This document shows positions 1-11,766 of a DNA stretch of 64,000 nt, piece after piece (positions within the stretch are counted from its first letter, which is position 1; every line of letters starts with the position of its first letter). The notes beneath the pieces are model-generated. The model ran no database searches. It had not been told where the DNA came from and worked only from the letters and a program-made list of their open reading frames with translations. This DNA is from Blasia pusilla (taxonomy: Eukaryota > Marchantiophyta > Marchantiopsida > Blasiales). The stretch covers positions 18,228,001 to 18,292,000 of the forward strand of contig CM114274.1 in NCBI GenBank assembly GCA_050084515.1, in the 5' to 3' direction. The translations under genes and the position numbers were made by a program.

Positions 1-3000
1 TGATGCTTGAGGTAGACGACTTGGTTTGGAGCTTTCGAGTTACTGCTGGTCTCCCGGCTCCAGGGAAACCTTATGGCGGTTGGGAGCTTCCTACTTCGGA
101 ACTTCGAGGCCATTTTGTTGGTCAGTGAATTGGCACTTCCATTCCACTCTTCTGAAGCAGTGGAATCAAATTTCCGTAAAGAAAATCTGTTAACTATTTT
201 CTGCATTTCCAATGACATTCTAGGCTAGTGAATTACTGCAAATTATCTCTATCTGACAATAATGAGTTCTTGTTGGCGAAATTCTACAATTAGGCGAGTC
301 CACCAACTTTCGACAAATGATTTCGCTCTTGTTGCAGGGCATTATCTGAGTGCCACAGCTTTGATGTGGGCTAGTACGCATAACAGTACCCTTCTGGAGA
401 AGATGACTACATTGGTGCATGCCTTGGAGGAGTGTCAAGATCGGCTAGGAACTGGGTATTTGTCAGCGTTCCCGGCAGAGTTTTTTGATCGATTCGAAGC
501 TATTGAACCTGTTTGGGCACCGTACTACACCATACATAAGGTTTGAGGCAGCGGCGCAAGTTGGGTATACTCAAAGTTTGTGCACCTAATTCTGTTTGTT
601 CAGAGAATACACGTCTTGTGTTTTTGATTGATGACTTCTGCAGATTATGGCAGGACTTCTAGACCAATACACATTTGCGGGCAACCGGAAGGCCTTTAAT
701 ATGCTGCTACGAATGGCGAAATACTTTCTGAAACGAGTCGAGACTCTGATTTTTGATCGCACTATAGAGCAGCATTGGAACTCTCTGAATGAAGAAGTTG
801 GTGGTATGAACGACGTCATGTACCGACTCTTCAGGCTAACGGTAATGGATCAGAGATCGTGCAAAGCTGCACTGATCAATCATTAGTTTGGATGTGTAGT
901 GCTGGTGATACCTTCTCAGCGTGTTCTATGGTTGTGGATTATCCATGATATATCAAATTGAGAGCTGGGTCTTAACTAAGTTTTCGTGGGAACGATGTGA
1001 CATGGATACGGAGACCAGGGAAACTCAGAACACTTGAAATTGGCACATTTATTTGACAAACCTTGCTTCTTGGGTCTGTTGGCTCTTCAGGTGCTACTCA
1101 ACTCTTGAAACTCAGAGCGGACGTGTATGATTTTGTCTACGTTCTTATACATAAATGCATATTACCTGCCGATTCCCAAGAAAAATATTGCATGGTGATT
1201 CGACTTGGTCACTAGAGCATAAATTCAGTCCTCGGCCTTCTCATCCTGCTCACAGTCCTCGAATGTCAGCAGTTTTTCTGAAAGGCAGCGTGTGTATTGG
1301 TATAACTGCACTGGACAATCACTTTTTTTTTCTGCAGACCGATGGCTTATCTGGATTTCATTCAAATACGCATATACCTCTCGTAGTGGGTGCTCAAATG
1401 CGACATGAGGCCACTGGAGACAATCTGTATAAGGTACTTTCATATCTAGAGGGACTAGTTTATCTCGATGGTAGCTTCTAGGAACTTCAGAAGTCCTTTT
1501 ATGTGTACTAGAGTACTCGTAATACCAGTGACTTGTTGAACTCAAAGTTCAATGGAAATGCAAGATCACGAAGTTCTATTATAGTGGAAGATATCAGAAA
1601 GTTCTGTCTTCCAATAAATGATTCTGGAACTTGCAGGAGATTGGTGAATACTTCATGAGTATCATCGATAAGTCCCATCGTTATGCCACCGGTGGAACAT
1701 CTGTAGGTGAATTCTGGTAATTCTGACATTATTTATGAAATTCAGAAGTAGATTTTTCTGGTTGATCTTTGGGAAAGAGGCCAAAAGTATTGCTTCTTCA
1801 CATTTGGTCACTTGGAACACATCAGAAAGTGTTTTATGTATAAATCCAGGTCATTACCTAACCGGCTTGGGGATACATTGGATACGGAGAACCAGGAGAG
1901 TTGTACAACATACAATATGCTCAAGGTTTCATTTGATTACTTCCATACTGAAATTCTTGAATTATAGTCATGCAGTCGTTGCTTTTTTTGGTTGAGAAGA
2001 TGTCCATGATTTTGAGCGTTCATTAACTTTGATACGGTTATCTGTAAAAAATTGCAACTCCTGCAACTTCACCGGTACAGCCTGTACAAAGAGAATTGTC
2101 TCACCATCTTGGATGATCAGATTGCCAGGAACTTGTTTAGATGGACTAAAGACGTAAGTTATGCTGATTATTATGAGCGCGCACTGGTTAATGGTGTTCT
2201 CGGTATCCAACGAGGGGAGGAGCCTGGAGTCATGATTTATATGCTACCTCAAGGTCCAGGCACTTCAAAATCCAAGTCATATCATGGCTGGGGCAATCCA
2301 TTCCACTCATTTTGGTGCTGCTATGGAACTGGTAAATTTTCATGCTTTCTGACTATGGCTTAAAGCTGCGTAGTAACAGGAAAGAGAAAATCGCATGCAT
2401 AACCAGTATTCTATCCTAGAACAAGCTATTGTCGTTCGTAGGTACACTCTAGTGGGTTTTTTACTAGGGCCAATCTTTAGGTAGATAAACCAGGTGGATT
2501 GTAATAACACATGGACCACGTGGTTTAGGCATAGAGTCCTTCTCCAAACTGGGAGACTCCATTTACTTTGAAGATCAGAGGAATGAGCTTTCACTGTACG
2601 TGGTTCAATTTGTTTCGAGCAATATTTCATGGGATGCAATGGGACTATTTGTGACTCAGAAAGTTCAACGACTGTCTTCCGAGGATTCTAACCTCCGAGT
2701 CATTTTCCAAATTTCGGAACTTTCCCAGGTCGGCGAAATTTTTCTGTCATTGTCAACATGTAGCTATTGTTCGTCTCACTCAATTTCTCACTTGCTTAGA
2801 TTTGAATTCTGCTTGAGACTTCTCCAAAGAACTTGGTGGCAATCTGGTAGAGGCCAAAATTTCTACCTGAGTCATCAACTTGTGAATGATGGCCTTATCC
2901 AATCACAATATCACCTAAGAGACAGGTAGGGAACTAACTTGGCCTTCTTGGTGGTTGCTGTCGACATCTTAGGGTGCAAACAAGGGAAAGATAGGAGATC

Positions 3001-4353
3001 TTTGTGTGAGGTTTCCTTCCTGGACAAACCCGAGAGCTTCTCGCGTAAGCCTGAATGGGTTGTCCTTCAAATCAAGAAAAGCAGGTCGATCCTACGCCAC
3101 GCAAGAGGAAGGTGTGTATGTAGGTGTCTTGGCATTCGTGAATCCTGCAGAGATCTTGGAGTTTAAGGAATGCCAGTAGATATAGTTGCGTCTGTTGAAA
3201 ACTCTGGTTTGTTCACGCACAGGGAGCTATCTGACAATATCTCGAGCATGGAAAGTTGGAGACACGCTGAAAGTGGACTTACCCATTTCCCTTTCACTCG
3301 AGAAAATCCAAGGTGATTTAAATGTATGCCTCATCTATGCAAGAGATTCAGATTTATTTCTCTTTCATGTAAGCGGGCTTTGTTTAGTGAAGTCAGCAAA
3401 TGGAGCTTTGGTGTGCAGATGATCGGAGCAATTTCAGTACACTTCATGCAGTATTGTTTGGACCCTATCTTTTAGTTGGCATGACTGAAGGGGAGAACGT
3501 CATTGGAGCAGTCGACACCAGCTCACCTACTTCTTGGCTGGCTCCGGTTCCGTCTTCATACAATTCGCAGCTATACAGTTTCAGTCAAGAATGGTCTACT
3601 GACATAGGTGCGTTAGATAAAGCAGATTCAGACGCGCGTGGATCAAGAAATCAAAACTTTGTCCTGGGCCACGACAGTATCTCAGTTGAGATGATGACGC
3701 CACCACGAGACGGTACAAACGAAGCTGCGCAATGTACTTTCCTACTTACGGAACTTTCGCTGGTAACCTCAAAGGAGAAAGAGCCATCAGATGAGCTGCC
3801 GCTGCCTCTGGTCGAAGCCGCTGTGGATCCTGAGATGGGCACCGTTGAGAATGTCGGATTGAACTACGCCATTGCGGGCAGGGTGGGCGCCTTCGAGCTT
3901 TTTAGCAAGCCTGGAAGGTTTTTGGGTCATACTGGTCGGGATGGCGTGATTGTGGTGGTTGATAAGCCATCAACTCCAAGAAGTCCTGGCAGCTTTTCAA
4001 ACTTAGACCTTTACTACTCGTGGAAAGGAGAATCTGAAGTTGATAATACAATATTCAGAATCATACCAGGTCTCTCTGCCGGTGAAAATACCGTGTCATT
4101 CGAAGCAGCAACCCTGCCTGGTTGCTTCATAACCTCTGCCTTGGATCCCGGTATCACTCTCCGCTGTCAATCGGAACATGTGAGCAACGATCCTCATTTC
4201 CATCTCATGGCGAGCTTCACAGTGAACCCAGGACTCGCTTCCTATCATCCTATCAGTTTCTTTGCCAAAGGGCAAGAAAGTCAGTACTTGCTTTTCCCTA
4301 TTCATGCCTACAGGGATGAAATGTACGCAACCTATTTCAACTTCACACAATGA
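1..4353 (+). CDS. GH127 (DUF1680) beta-L-arabinofuranosidase-like protein, 5' partial, 12 exons
   Basis: Exons read from GT-AG sites with matching phases: (outside)-120, 338-540, 644-841, 1019-1090, 1338-1433, 1637-1716, 1850-1925, 2121-2331, 2529-2728, 2973-3084, 3223-3312, 3419-4353. The visible part encodes 796 residues counted from the Met at 3, which is probably internal because family members have about 60-100 more N-terminal residues. Family hallmarks in order: YGGWE, GHYLSA, HIPLVVGAQMR, ESCTTYNML, YADYYERALVNGVL, PGVMIYMLP, SFWCCYGTG, FGPYLLVG. The zinc-site ligands known for GH127 (a Glu, a Cys two residues on, and a Cys-Cys pair, one of them the nucleophile) are present at residues 272, 274, 347 and 348. 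The C-terminal beta-domain is complete up to the stop. In this family the enzyme releases L-arabinofuranose from glycans such as hydroxyproline-linked arabinans, usually in the secretory pathway or wall. The signal peptide is not in view. No break was seen. Confidence 0.93.
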
Positions 4354-5014
4354 TATAGTATTGTTGTATAAGAGCGATATCACAAGCAGCACCTACAGGC
4401 TAGGATTTTGTACTTTAGCCAATCCGTGCTCTCCATGGTTGCTTTCTATCACGCTAAGAGTTGGGTGACCAGACTCTCCACTCGTTTCTCAATCAATATG
4501 AGCATGTTGAACATACGAAATACGAGCCCTCTTTTCCCGAAAAGATGGATATGACAGAGGATCATGTGGTTTAGTGAAGTGGTCATGTGTTTAATAGCGA
4601 AAAGTAAGAAAATATAAGGAAACCGTCACTATGGTGAAATGCAGTGGGGTAACACAAAGGAAATTAAGAATTAAACACAAACTACATTATTTGGCAAATC
4701 CATACTATTATTGGAGAGGGTCTTTTCATATTACTCATCTCCTCTAGGAAGATCAAGTTTTAGTGCCCAAACAATTTGTTGTGAGTCATTGCTTGTGATT
4801 ATGTGTGTTTGGATGATGATGTATGATCCCATTTTATAGAAAAAAATGGTCCCTTCAAAAATTTGGAATCGAAATATAAAAAAAAGTTGTGTGATCATCT
4901 ATATCACTAAGAGATATTGTATTTTCTTTGTCTAAAGTTTTCACATTTAACATATTTCACTTGGGGTAGTACACATAGTTTTAAGGAGTTAATTAGGTAT
5001 TGCCTTAGCACATT

Positions 5015-5753
5015 TGAACTTAAGTTCTAATTGAGTCCCAAAAATCCTCTTTGGAAAGAAGAGCGAATTGGAATTGAAGTTCAATTTTCCGCCATTCCGT
5101 GAAGGAAACTTAAAATCTTGCACGAGGGACACAAGGCATTGAAATTTGAGCTCCATTAACCCACTCTCCAAATCTCCACTATGTGTCACAAAGCTAACCT
5201 AAACAAACATAAAGTGGGTCCATAAAAGAAATGTAATTGGAACTCAAGACCCACTTGCCTCTAAATCTTCAAGTCTCCCATCTATGCCGTGCCATCGAGT
5301 TGATCAGAACATAGTTGGGATGAGCCCAATCTCAATTATGATTGAATTGGAACTTGAGTTCTAATGACCTCTTACTCTAGCTGCTTTTGGAATTTTGTCA
5401 CATGTGATACTCAATCTAGCCCATGTTACATGTGAATCGGAACTTTAGTTCCAATACCTCACCCCCACATCTGTATCTCTACAACTAGTAGATCAAAGTA
5501 ATCTAAAAATAGTGGCTCTAGGTGCTCCGAAATAGTGACACTAGATACTCCAAACTAGCGGCACCAAACCCATATGCATTCAATATCTTACAAAGGGAAA
5601 ACTACAACAAGAAGGAGACTCCTTTGCCCATCTTAACCATGTCAACTAGCAAGGTTTATCAAAATTTAAGTTCCAATGGAGTGAGGAACTCCCTTTGTAT
5701 ATGTTTACAACTCCAACAAAAGGGATATTAGAACTTAAGTTCTAATTCCGTGC
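5015..5753. repeat. Cluster of GAACTTAAGTTC-like palindromic motifs
   Basis: A near-palindromic core (GGAACT-TNAGTTCC or GAACTTAAGTTC) followed by AAT recurs about six times: near 5015, 5069, 5345, 5437, 5662 and 5729. Spacing is irregular. Similar cores reappear at 53-55 kb. The function is unknown; they look like remnants of one dispersed repeat family. Confidence 0.5.
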
Positions 5754-6343
5754 CCTCAACATCAGTGACATAGTCAATTTCGGGGAATCTATATAGCTAT
5801 AGGAATATTTTTAACGTCTTCCTCATATGAGCTTTGTGTCTGGCCTCTTCTTGACCGCCATACTTGATTTCTTGAATTTATTCCAACAACAAACTCAAAA
5901 TCCTCCCTTTTGTACATATCCATATCTCTCCAACAAAAGGGGCACATAACCAAGGTTCAGTAGAATATTCAAGATTGAATATTTGATATAGAAGTTTTTG
6001 GAGTATTTGGGTTTTTGGTTTCCACATAAGTAAAAAGAATAGGTGTCATATCAATGATAGGATGTCCGATGGAAATTTCGGACATTTTTTTGAAAAACTT
6101 AGTGAATATTTGTTTATGCAAAACCTTGATCCAAGCTTAAGTTTTGATGCCTTGAGAAGTATGTGCAAAGTTTCTCTTCTATGCCCTGAACATTGATGAC
6201 ATAGTCAACTTTGGAGAATATTCATATTTGTAGGAATATTTTAGCATATTCTTCATATGAGCTCCATTTTTGGCCTCATCGTGACCATTAGGCATGATTT
6301 CTCGAGCTGATTGTAAAGTTGCACTCAAAGTCCCCAAATTCCC
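5752..6343. repeat. Diverged direct repeat, about 160 bp, two copies offset by 431 bp
   Basis: Copy one is 5752-5912 and copy two is 6183-6343. Both start with GCCCT-AACAT, then GACATAGTCAA, GGAATATTTT, CATATGAGCT and TGGCCTC in the same order. They are clearly homologous but diverged and carry no coding content. Confidence 0.55.
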
Positions 6344-7063
6344 ACAAAATGGCCCTCTCTTCTTCCATAATTAGCTTTGTACTTTCCCATGAGAGATAAG
6401 GGAGAGAGATGGCTTTCCCAAGCCATCTTTCTCATGTTGGGTCGTTTGAGCACCTCTCTTCCTGGTGTGAGGTAGGAACTATGGTGCTAGCGTCCGATTT
6501 TCCTCATAGTGGAGGGTGGGCGAGGTTCGATATGCCAATGTAGATTCATGATAGGAGTTTTAGGCCGGGTGAGCCATTTTTTCTTTTATTTTTACACATC
6601 CAAGGAGTCTACACTCGTCACCATTGCTATACCCATCTACGACTAGATCTACCCGATACCCAACATCCTCGATGACACGAGATAAATGCGGGAAAAGGGA
6701 CTAGAATGGGTAACATGAATACGCCGGCCAATCTATTGTATAGTCAACCCTGACCCCTCCATGTGGTGCGGCAACGTTCGCGGCACAATACTCTCCTCCA
6801 ATTGTAAAACCTCTCGTCAATAGATGTGGACTACCCATCAAGCATCGAGAAGATGCGCAAGATGCAAACACAATAGTCAGTATCCACCTCCAAGAGATAG
6901 AATGAATGAGGGCACACATTAAAGCCTAACAAGATATCGATGAGGAAGATCCGAAAGAATACTACGCCACCCAAGTATGGCTAATCAACTTGAAATGCAT
7001 GCCTCAATGTTGGAGATGCAATTGTATAAATGATACCATGTGTGTTGCTTGATGGCCAAATGT

Positions 7064-7188
7064 GTGTCGTGCGCATACACATCGTTATACAACATACATC
7101 GTTGTCACCGAATACACACACAAACACGCACGATCCCATGCTAACTCATGACATCCAAACAATGAGACAAGAAGTACTAAAATATCTC
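7064..7188. repeat. 125-bp direct repeat, left copy
   Basis: Nearly identical to 7706-7831. It contains a CA-rich tract with CACACACAAACACGCACG and ends in AAAATATCTC. The two copies bracket an LTR-homologous block at 7189-7705. This is far too long for a target-site duplication. Confidence 0.7.
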
Positions 7189-7705
7189 CAATAAAGTAAG
7201 ATACAATCTCTCTCTACATCATCTCACATCATAACTCTCAAAGGTGTGTACTCTCTCTCATGTCAAACCAAACCCACTCTCCTAATGAGAGGCTTGGGTT
7301 ACACTCACAAGGCAAGGGGCCATAGCTCCGCCGCTTTATGCCAAGAGGTTCAACAAAGAGAGAATGAGCTCTCAAGCTCTCTCTCCTTGAGGTATACCCC
7401 TCCCCTCTCCCAAGCTCTCTCCATGGTAACCTATTCCCCCAAGTCACCTCCTTGGCTCTTAACCTGATGTAGGAGGTCAAAAGTCACTTACCAAAAATAG
7501 AAAGTCTATCATATACTCAAAATGGTACTTATCTAAAATAGTAAGTTACTCAATATGGCTCCAAATGAGCCGAAACGCAGGGGAAACCTGCTCTCTCAAG
7601 TTTCCTGGGGCCTTAGCAAGTCATCCTCGACCTATTGAACCTATCCTCCATTACTCACGAAGGCGCTCTACTATATCTCACCGATCTATCCTAAAAGACG
7701 TGACA
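7189..7705 (-). mobile_element. LTR-homologous block, likely 3' LTR of the minus-strand gypsy element
   Basis: Collinear and highly similar to 23463-24002 and, inverted, to 8938-9231. Read on the minus strand it begins TGTCACG at 7705, a plausible TG terminus, and similarity to the other LTR stops near 7195 after TGTATCTTAC. It lies downstream (minus-strand sense) of the integrase and PHD remnants, as a 3' LTR should. The exact 3' border and the target-site duplication were not found, so the true LTR could be longer. Confidence 0.65.
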
Positions 7706-7831
7706 TTTGTCATGAGCATACACATCGCTACACAACATACATTGTTGTCACCAAACACACACACAAACACGCACGATCCCATGCTAACTCATGGCATCCA
7801 AATAATGAGACAAGAAGTACTAAAATATCTC
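7706..7831. repeat. 125-bp direct repeat, right copy
   Basis: Partner of 7064-7188, directly abutting the TGTCACG terminus of the LTR block. To its right the sequence continues into the 3' untranslated end of the minus-strand element. Confidence 0.7.
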
Positions 7832-8021
7832 GAATCGCCCCCCTAGCTGGTGGTTAGGTCCCTCTCACTCCAGATAGCCCTCTATCTCTACCTACCACGA
7901 CATATATCTCTAGGATGCTAAGAGGAGAAAGGCCGAGTGCTCATGTGGCCCCATCGTTAGTCGCCTTCCTGTCCTCCATGTCACAGAAAAAGTCAGAATT
8001 GAAACCTACCAAGTATCTCCT

Positions 8022-8187
8022 CTATGTACATCTGGGACACATCCATCGTCCCCGAGGAACCCTAGTGAGAGGTGGCATCAGACATGCCATATGCCAACCT
8101 CTCGAACATCCATCACAGACTAGCATCGTGGCCGCACCAAGGGCAGAAGCACACAACATAAGGGCCTGCAGGAACTACTGCTAAGCT
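8022..8187 (-). pseudogene. PHD-finger-like module downstream of gypsy integrase, frameshifted
   Basis: The first zinc ligands appear as CPWCG at the end of the frame that leaves the integrase C-terminus (about 8140-8170). A shift near 8123-8130 then opens a second frame with LVCDGC, GWHMACL, PPL and WMCPRC, followed at once by a stop. Together this gives the Cys4-His-Cys3 order of a PHD finger (C-x2-C, CDGC, H-x2-C, C-x2-C) with the usual GWH and P-P-L residues. PHD fingers bind histone H3 tails, so here the module would serve as a chromatin reader for integration. The element is decayed, so the module is not expressed intact. Other zinc-ribbon folds are possible, but spacing and flanking residues fit PHD best. 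Confidence 0.72.
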
Positions 8188-8945
8188 AGGATCTACTGTA
8201 CCATCAATGTTAGGAAGGTGACATGGCGCACAATTACGCACATGGTCCTTCCATACCATACCATCGTGTCCCTCCAACAAGAGAACACCGGATGGCAAAA
8301 CGTCACGCACTTTCAGGATAGTGCGCCCTGCAGTCACATCCAACGTCGTTGGTGCCGTGTGCTGCAAGTCGACATAATCTCCCTAACAAAACCTCCGTAT
8401 GGTTGGTCGATAACCACCACCTCGAATAGTCGCATACCTTAATGTATCCCGATGCTGCGCAATCACCAAGTTCTCGAAAGCCACGGGCATCACTCTCCAA
8501 AAAAACTCAGCCCTCTGAGAACATGCTCGCATCCATACATCTAGGTCATCAAGGTCCAACACCTCACCAACATCTCGACGAATGGCAGCAGGTAAATCTG
8601 GCTCTCGGCCATAAAGTAGCAAGTACGGTGAAAAAGATGCTAAGAATGCCTGCCTGCTGAATCTGTATCCCATCCCCAACCAAGACAACTGGAGGTCCCA
8701 ATCTCCTAGGTGACCTCTCTGCAAGCCATACTTGCGTAAACCCCTCTTCACCGTCTGGACAACTCTCTCCGCTAATCCATCTGTCTCGGGATGATCTCGC
8801 GAAGTCGTGCGATGGTCGATCAGCGCCTTATCACACAAGGCTTGAAACTCACCGCAAAACTCGGTACCCTGGTCTATCAACACCTCAGCCGGTGCGCCAT
8901 AATGACTTAGCACTCTGTCAAGGAAGGCATAAGCTATCCCCTTCG
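8113..8945 (-). pseudogene. Ty3/gypsy integrase, C-terminal half of the core plus C-terminal domain
   Basis: The minus-strand frame at 8383-8913 carries LSHYGAPAEVLIDQGTEF (second Asp of the DDE triad) and HPETDGLAER (third acid), then LLYGREPDLP. A second frame at 8113-8367 continues with the small beta-barrel region (VRDVLPSGVLLLEGHDG, WKDHVRNCAPCHLP). The core starts abruptly near 8945, and the part bearing the first Asp is missing from this strand. The break coincides with the start of an inverted LTR. It belongs to the minus-strand element whose other parts lie at 15975-24002. Confidence 0.88.
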
Positions 8946-9231
8946 TTTTGGCTCATTTCGAGCCATATTGAGGAACTTACTATTTTAGGTAAGTACCATT
9001 TTGAGTATATGATCGACTTTCTATTTTTGTTAAGTGGCCCTTGACCTCCTACATCAGGTCAAGAGCCAAAGAGATGACTTGGGAGAATAGGTTACCATGG
9101 AGAGAGCTTGGGAGAGGGGAGGGGTATATATCCCAAGGAGAGAGAGCTTGAGAGCTCATTCTCTCTTTCTTGAACCTCTTGGCATGAGGCGGCGGAGCTA
9201 TGGTCCCTTATCTTGTGAGAAAGAGAGAATG
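8938..9231 (+). mobile_element. Partial 5' LTR of the plus-strand gypsy fragment
   Basis: Reverse-complement match to about 23575-23885. It lacks the first ~115 bp of the LTR and, after CTTGTGAG near 9222, about 110 bp that the minus copy has before the leader. No TG terminus remains. Confidence 0.7.
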
Positions 9232-10990
9232 CGAGAATGAAAGAGTGAGAGAGCTTCATGGGGGAGCTCGCTGGTCACTCGCTGTTTTTGCAGGTTGGGG
9301 ATCGTGTTCCCCGTTCAACAGCTCATGGGAGTGCTCATCGGAGCAAGGGTTGCTTGGATTGTTCTTTGCATTTGCCGATTTTTCGTGTGGAAGAGTGGCG
9401 CGCGGAAGCGCTGCGCAATTTCTGATAGGGATTGAGTATGGGGGCGGGTTGCCCCATGCCGGTGCTTTCGGGAGCACCATGTCGCTTGCTGATTTGCATT
9501 TTTACAGGTTTTACATTTTTGTTGGGAGGAATCAGCGTGGAAGCGCTGCCGAATGTTGGGTAGAAAAAGAGACATTAGGATTTATGACAGTCCCCATCAG
9601 GTTTTACTGGAATTTCCGATTCCAAATATTCTTTAATACTGGCGTAGATTGTGAAGCTGTGTTCGCTGTGCAACAAATAGTGCGAAATTTGGAGTTGCGA
9701 GAAAAAAAGTTATGGTCAATCTTGCAAAACTGCCATTTCTAGGCGATTTTTAGGGTTAAATTGTGCAAACCCTAAACCAGCCGCCACACCGGCGGCGGCC
9801 GTCGCCGTCATAGTCATCGTCAACCGTCAATGGTCAACTTTCACCATCGACGGTCAACCATCACCATCAATTGTCAACCGTCACCGTCAATGGTCCACCG
9901 TCCGTTGTCCACCCTTGGTTGCCATTGCCGCCGTTACGGAGTGGAGGGTCTTCCACAACGTTAATTGATTCTCGGACTTGCGTCGCCATCACGTACTTTG
10001 TTTTGGCCGCCACCGTCATCAATCTGTGATGGCATATAACCTCCTGTTATAGTGTTTGAGTTTTGATTTCTTGCGTCTATGTTGTGATTGGTAGCCGCTC
10101 AACGACGATCGGGTGCCGTGCCGTGACGCCCGTGGCCGCAACGCGCCGCTGATTGCCGCGCCTTGCCGCTTGTGGCCGCACCGCACCGTCTTGATCGCGG
10201 AGCCGCTATGAAATTGTGGAGCAGAGTGTGGATTTATTGTTGATTGAGGAGGGTATGCCGCCGAGTGCCGCATCCCATCATCGAGGGCCGTGCCATTCCG
10301 TGCCGCCTGCAACGTCGCACCGTTCCGCTAGAACTGCACCGTCTATCGAGGATTTTTGAGCAACGTCAGTACGAGAAGGAGTATGACTTGCTGATTGGAG
10401 GAGTTGTCTCCACGACCGAGTTGGGGTCGAGATTCGCAGTTGCTGAGGAGCGACATCGACATGTGTTCAGGTTACCCACTCTGGTCCTTTACCCTGCACG
10501 TGTGAGGGATTCTGGGATTTGGATAGTTTATTTGGGGATATTGGGTGTGTGGATGCTGAGAGCATCATTTATGTATGTGATTTAGGGGACATAGACCTGT
10601 GTGGGATGTCCGGAGTTGAGGGTAGGTTGTTGATGAGATGATAGCCTGGTCGATTTGCCGCATCACGCCGCTTATTGCCGCACGTTACATCTCTTAGGAA
10701 GGGAGAGTGTAGATCGAGTGCCGCATGTTTGGGATGAGTGATTGAGGGATTACTCGCGAGGCAAGAGTGATCGGGTGAGAAAGGCACGAGGGTCATCACG
10801 GCGTCCGTTCGAGACTTTGAGAGGCGAGGTGGTGAACCCGAGAGTAGCTCTAGAGGTTTTACGCGGAGTGGCGTGAGGTTCCGAGGGTCTTCACTTCAGG
10901 GACCACCTCGACCTCCTTCTGTGTCATCGTTAGACAAGGGGGAGGGTGTAGAGGAATTTTTGACCACATCGCCATGCATTGTGAGTGGTC
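9232..10990 (+). other. Gypsy leader region (5' untranslated) of the plus copy
   Basis: Inverted match to roughly 21950-23460. The open frame at 9200-9742 is only partly kept in the other copy and has no family resemblance, so I treat the stretch as non-coding leader. It holds a GTCAAC-rich repeat at 9800-9920 and a GC-rich stretch with repeated GCCGC words at 10080-10330. A frame leading into gag can be followed from about 10800; it has an in-frame TAG just before the gag Met where the other copy has Trp. No tRNA primer-binding site was recognised. Confidence 0.55.
9800..9920 (+). repeat. GTCAAC/ATCACC short tandem-like repeat in the gypsy leader
   Basis: Irregular repetition of CGTCAA, TGGTCAAC, CATCACCATC and TGGTCCACCGTCC words. 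The corresponding stretch of the minus copy near 22870-22900 is much shorter, so the run varies between copies. Confidence 0.6.
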
Positions 10991-11010
10991 CTACCAGTTA
11001 GGCGTACGAG

Positions 11011-11766
11011 ATGGACGACCGGGGTAGAGGACCGCGTAGGTTTTCAGGTGCAGTAGGTACGATTGAGTTGCACGATTTCATAGCAGAGTTTAGGAGTTGG
11101 TGCGACTCCCAACGGGCCTGGAACTCTAGAGAGTTCAACCCGTTTACAACATGGAACGGTATGTTCCAGCATTTAGAGGGGGCACCCATGGACGATTACC
11201 ATGAGTTTTCCCACAGATATGCCCAGGAGATTGAGGCATGGCGACTCTATTACGACCCACACTATATGTCATGGACGGAGCCGTTCCCAGATGAGGAGGA
11301 GGAGTCAGGAGAGGCTACTTCCTCTTCCACTAGTGATGTTTTAGGAGGGGTCACTCGCATTGGAGCAGTTGCACTGTCTAGTCGGGTTCGTCCTAGGTTC
11401 AACCCCGTGGTTGAGTTCTTTGCTGAGTTGAGGGCGAGCTACCAAGGGGTACGGACGGAAAAGTTGCGGAGCATCCAAAACTTCCAGAGGCGCCTGGGTG
11501 AGAGTTTATGTGAGGCTTACACTCGGTTACGCTGGTTGATCAATGTTACTCACGGGGTGACAGAGGCTCAGGCTATCCAGTCATGGTACGCGATGCTGGA
11601 CCAGACCCTGCGGCCACGGGTGCGGGAGGGGGTGCTTCTTATGAACACCTCCCCTACGTTGAGAGATGTTTTTAGGACCGCCGAGAACATTGAGCGCAAC
11701 ATGGCGGAGGAGAGCGTAGCCACCATGGGTTGTGGGCGAGAGCAGTCGCGATTGGCTACAGACTAG
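11011..11766 (+). pseudogene. Gypsy gag (capsid-type) of the plus copy
   Basis: A 251-residue frame matching the Retrotrans_gag fold region: YDPHY, then FNPVVEFFAELRASY, the conserved LGESLCEAYTRLRWLI block, THGVTEAQAI, and LRDVFRTAENIE. The same protein is encoded at 21125-21942 on the minus strand. The likely original frame starts further upstream, because a Ser/Arg/Gly-rich N-terminal part is shared by both copies. The frame ends at a stop at 11764, and the zinc-knuckle part continues after a shift. Confidence 0.85.

Larger units (their letters stand above)
4354..7063. other. AT-rich spacer without a recognisable gene
   Basis: No open frame here has a recognisable domain or phase-consistent splice sites. 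The stretch holds the palindromic motif cluster at 5015-5753, a diverged direct repeat at 5752-6343, and from about 6400 a low-complexity run into the gypsy island. A short minus-strand frame at 6701-6919 has no family resemblance I can name. The 3' UTR of the upstream gene probably occupies the first few hundred bases, but I see no decisive polyadenylation signal. Confidence 0.6.

Noticed and set aside
7706-7831. 125-bp direct repeats as a target-site duplication
   Set aside because: LTR retrotransposons duplicate about 4-6 bp; 125 bp needs another origin.
9200-9742. 180-residue open frame in the gypsy leader as a possible accessory gene
   Set aside because: No recognisable domain, and the matching stretch of the minus copy keeps only part of the frame; treated as non-coding leader.
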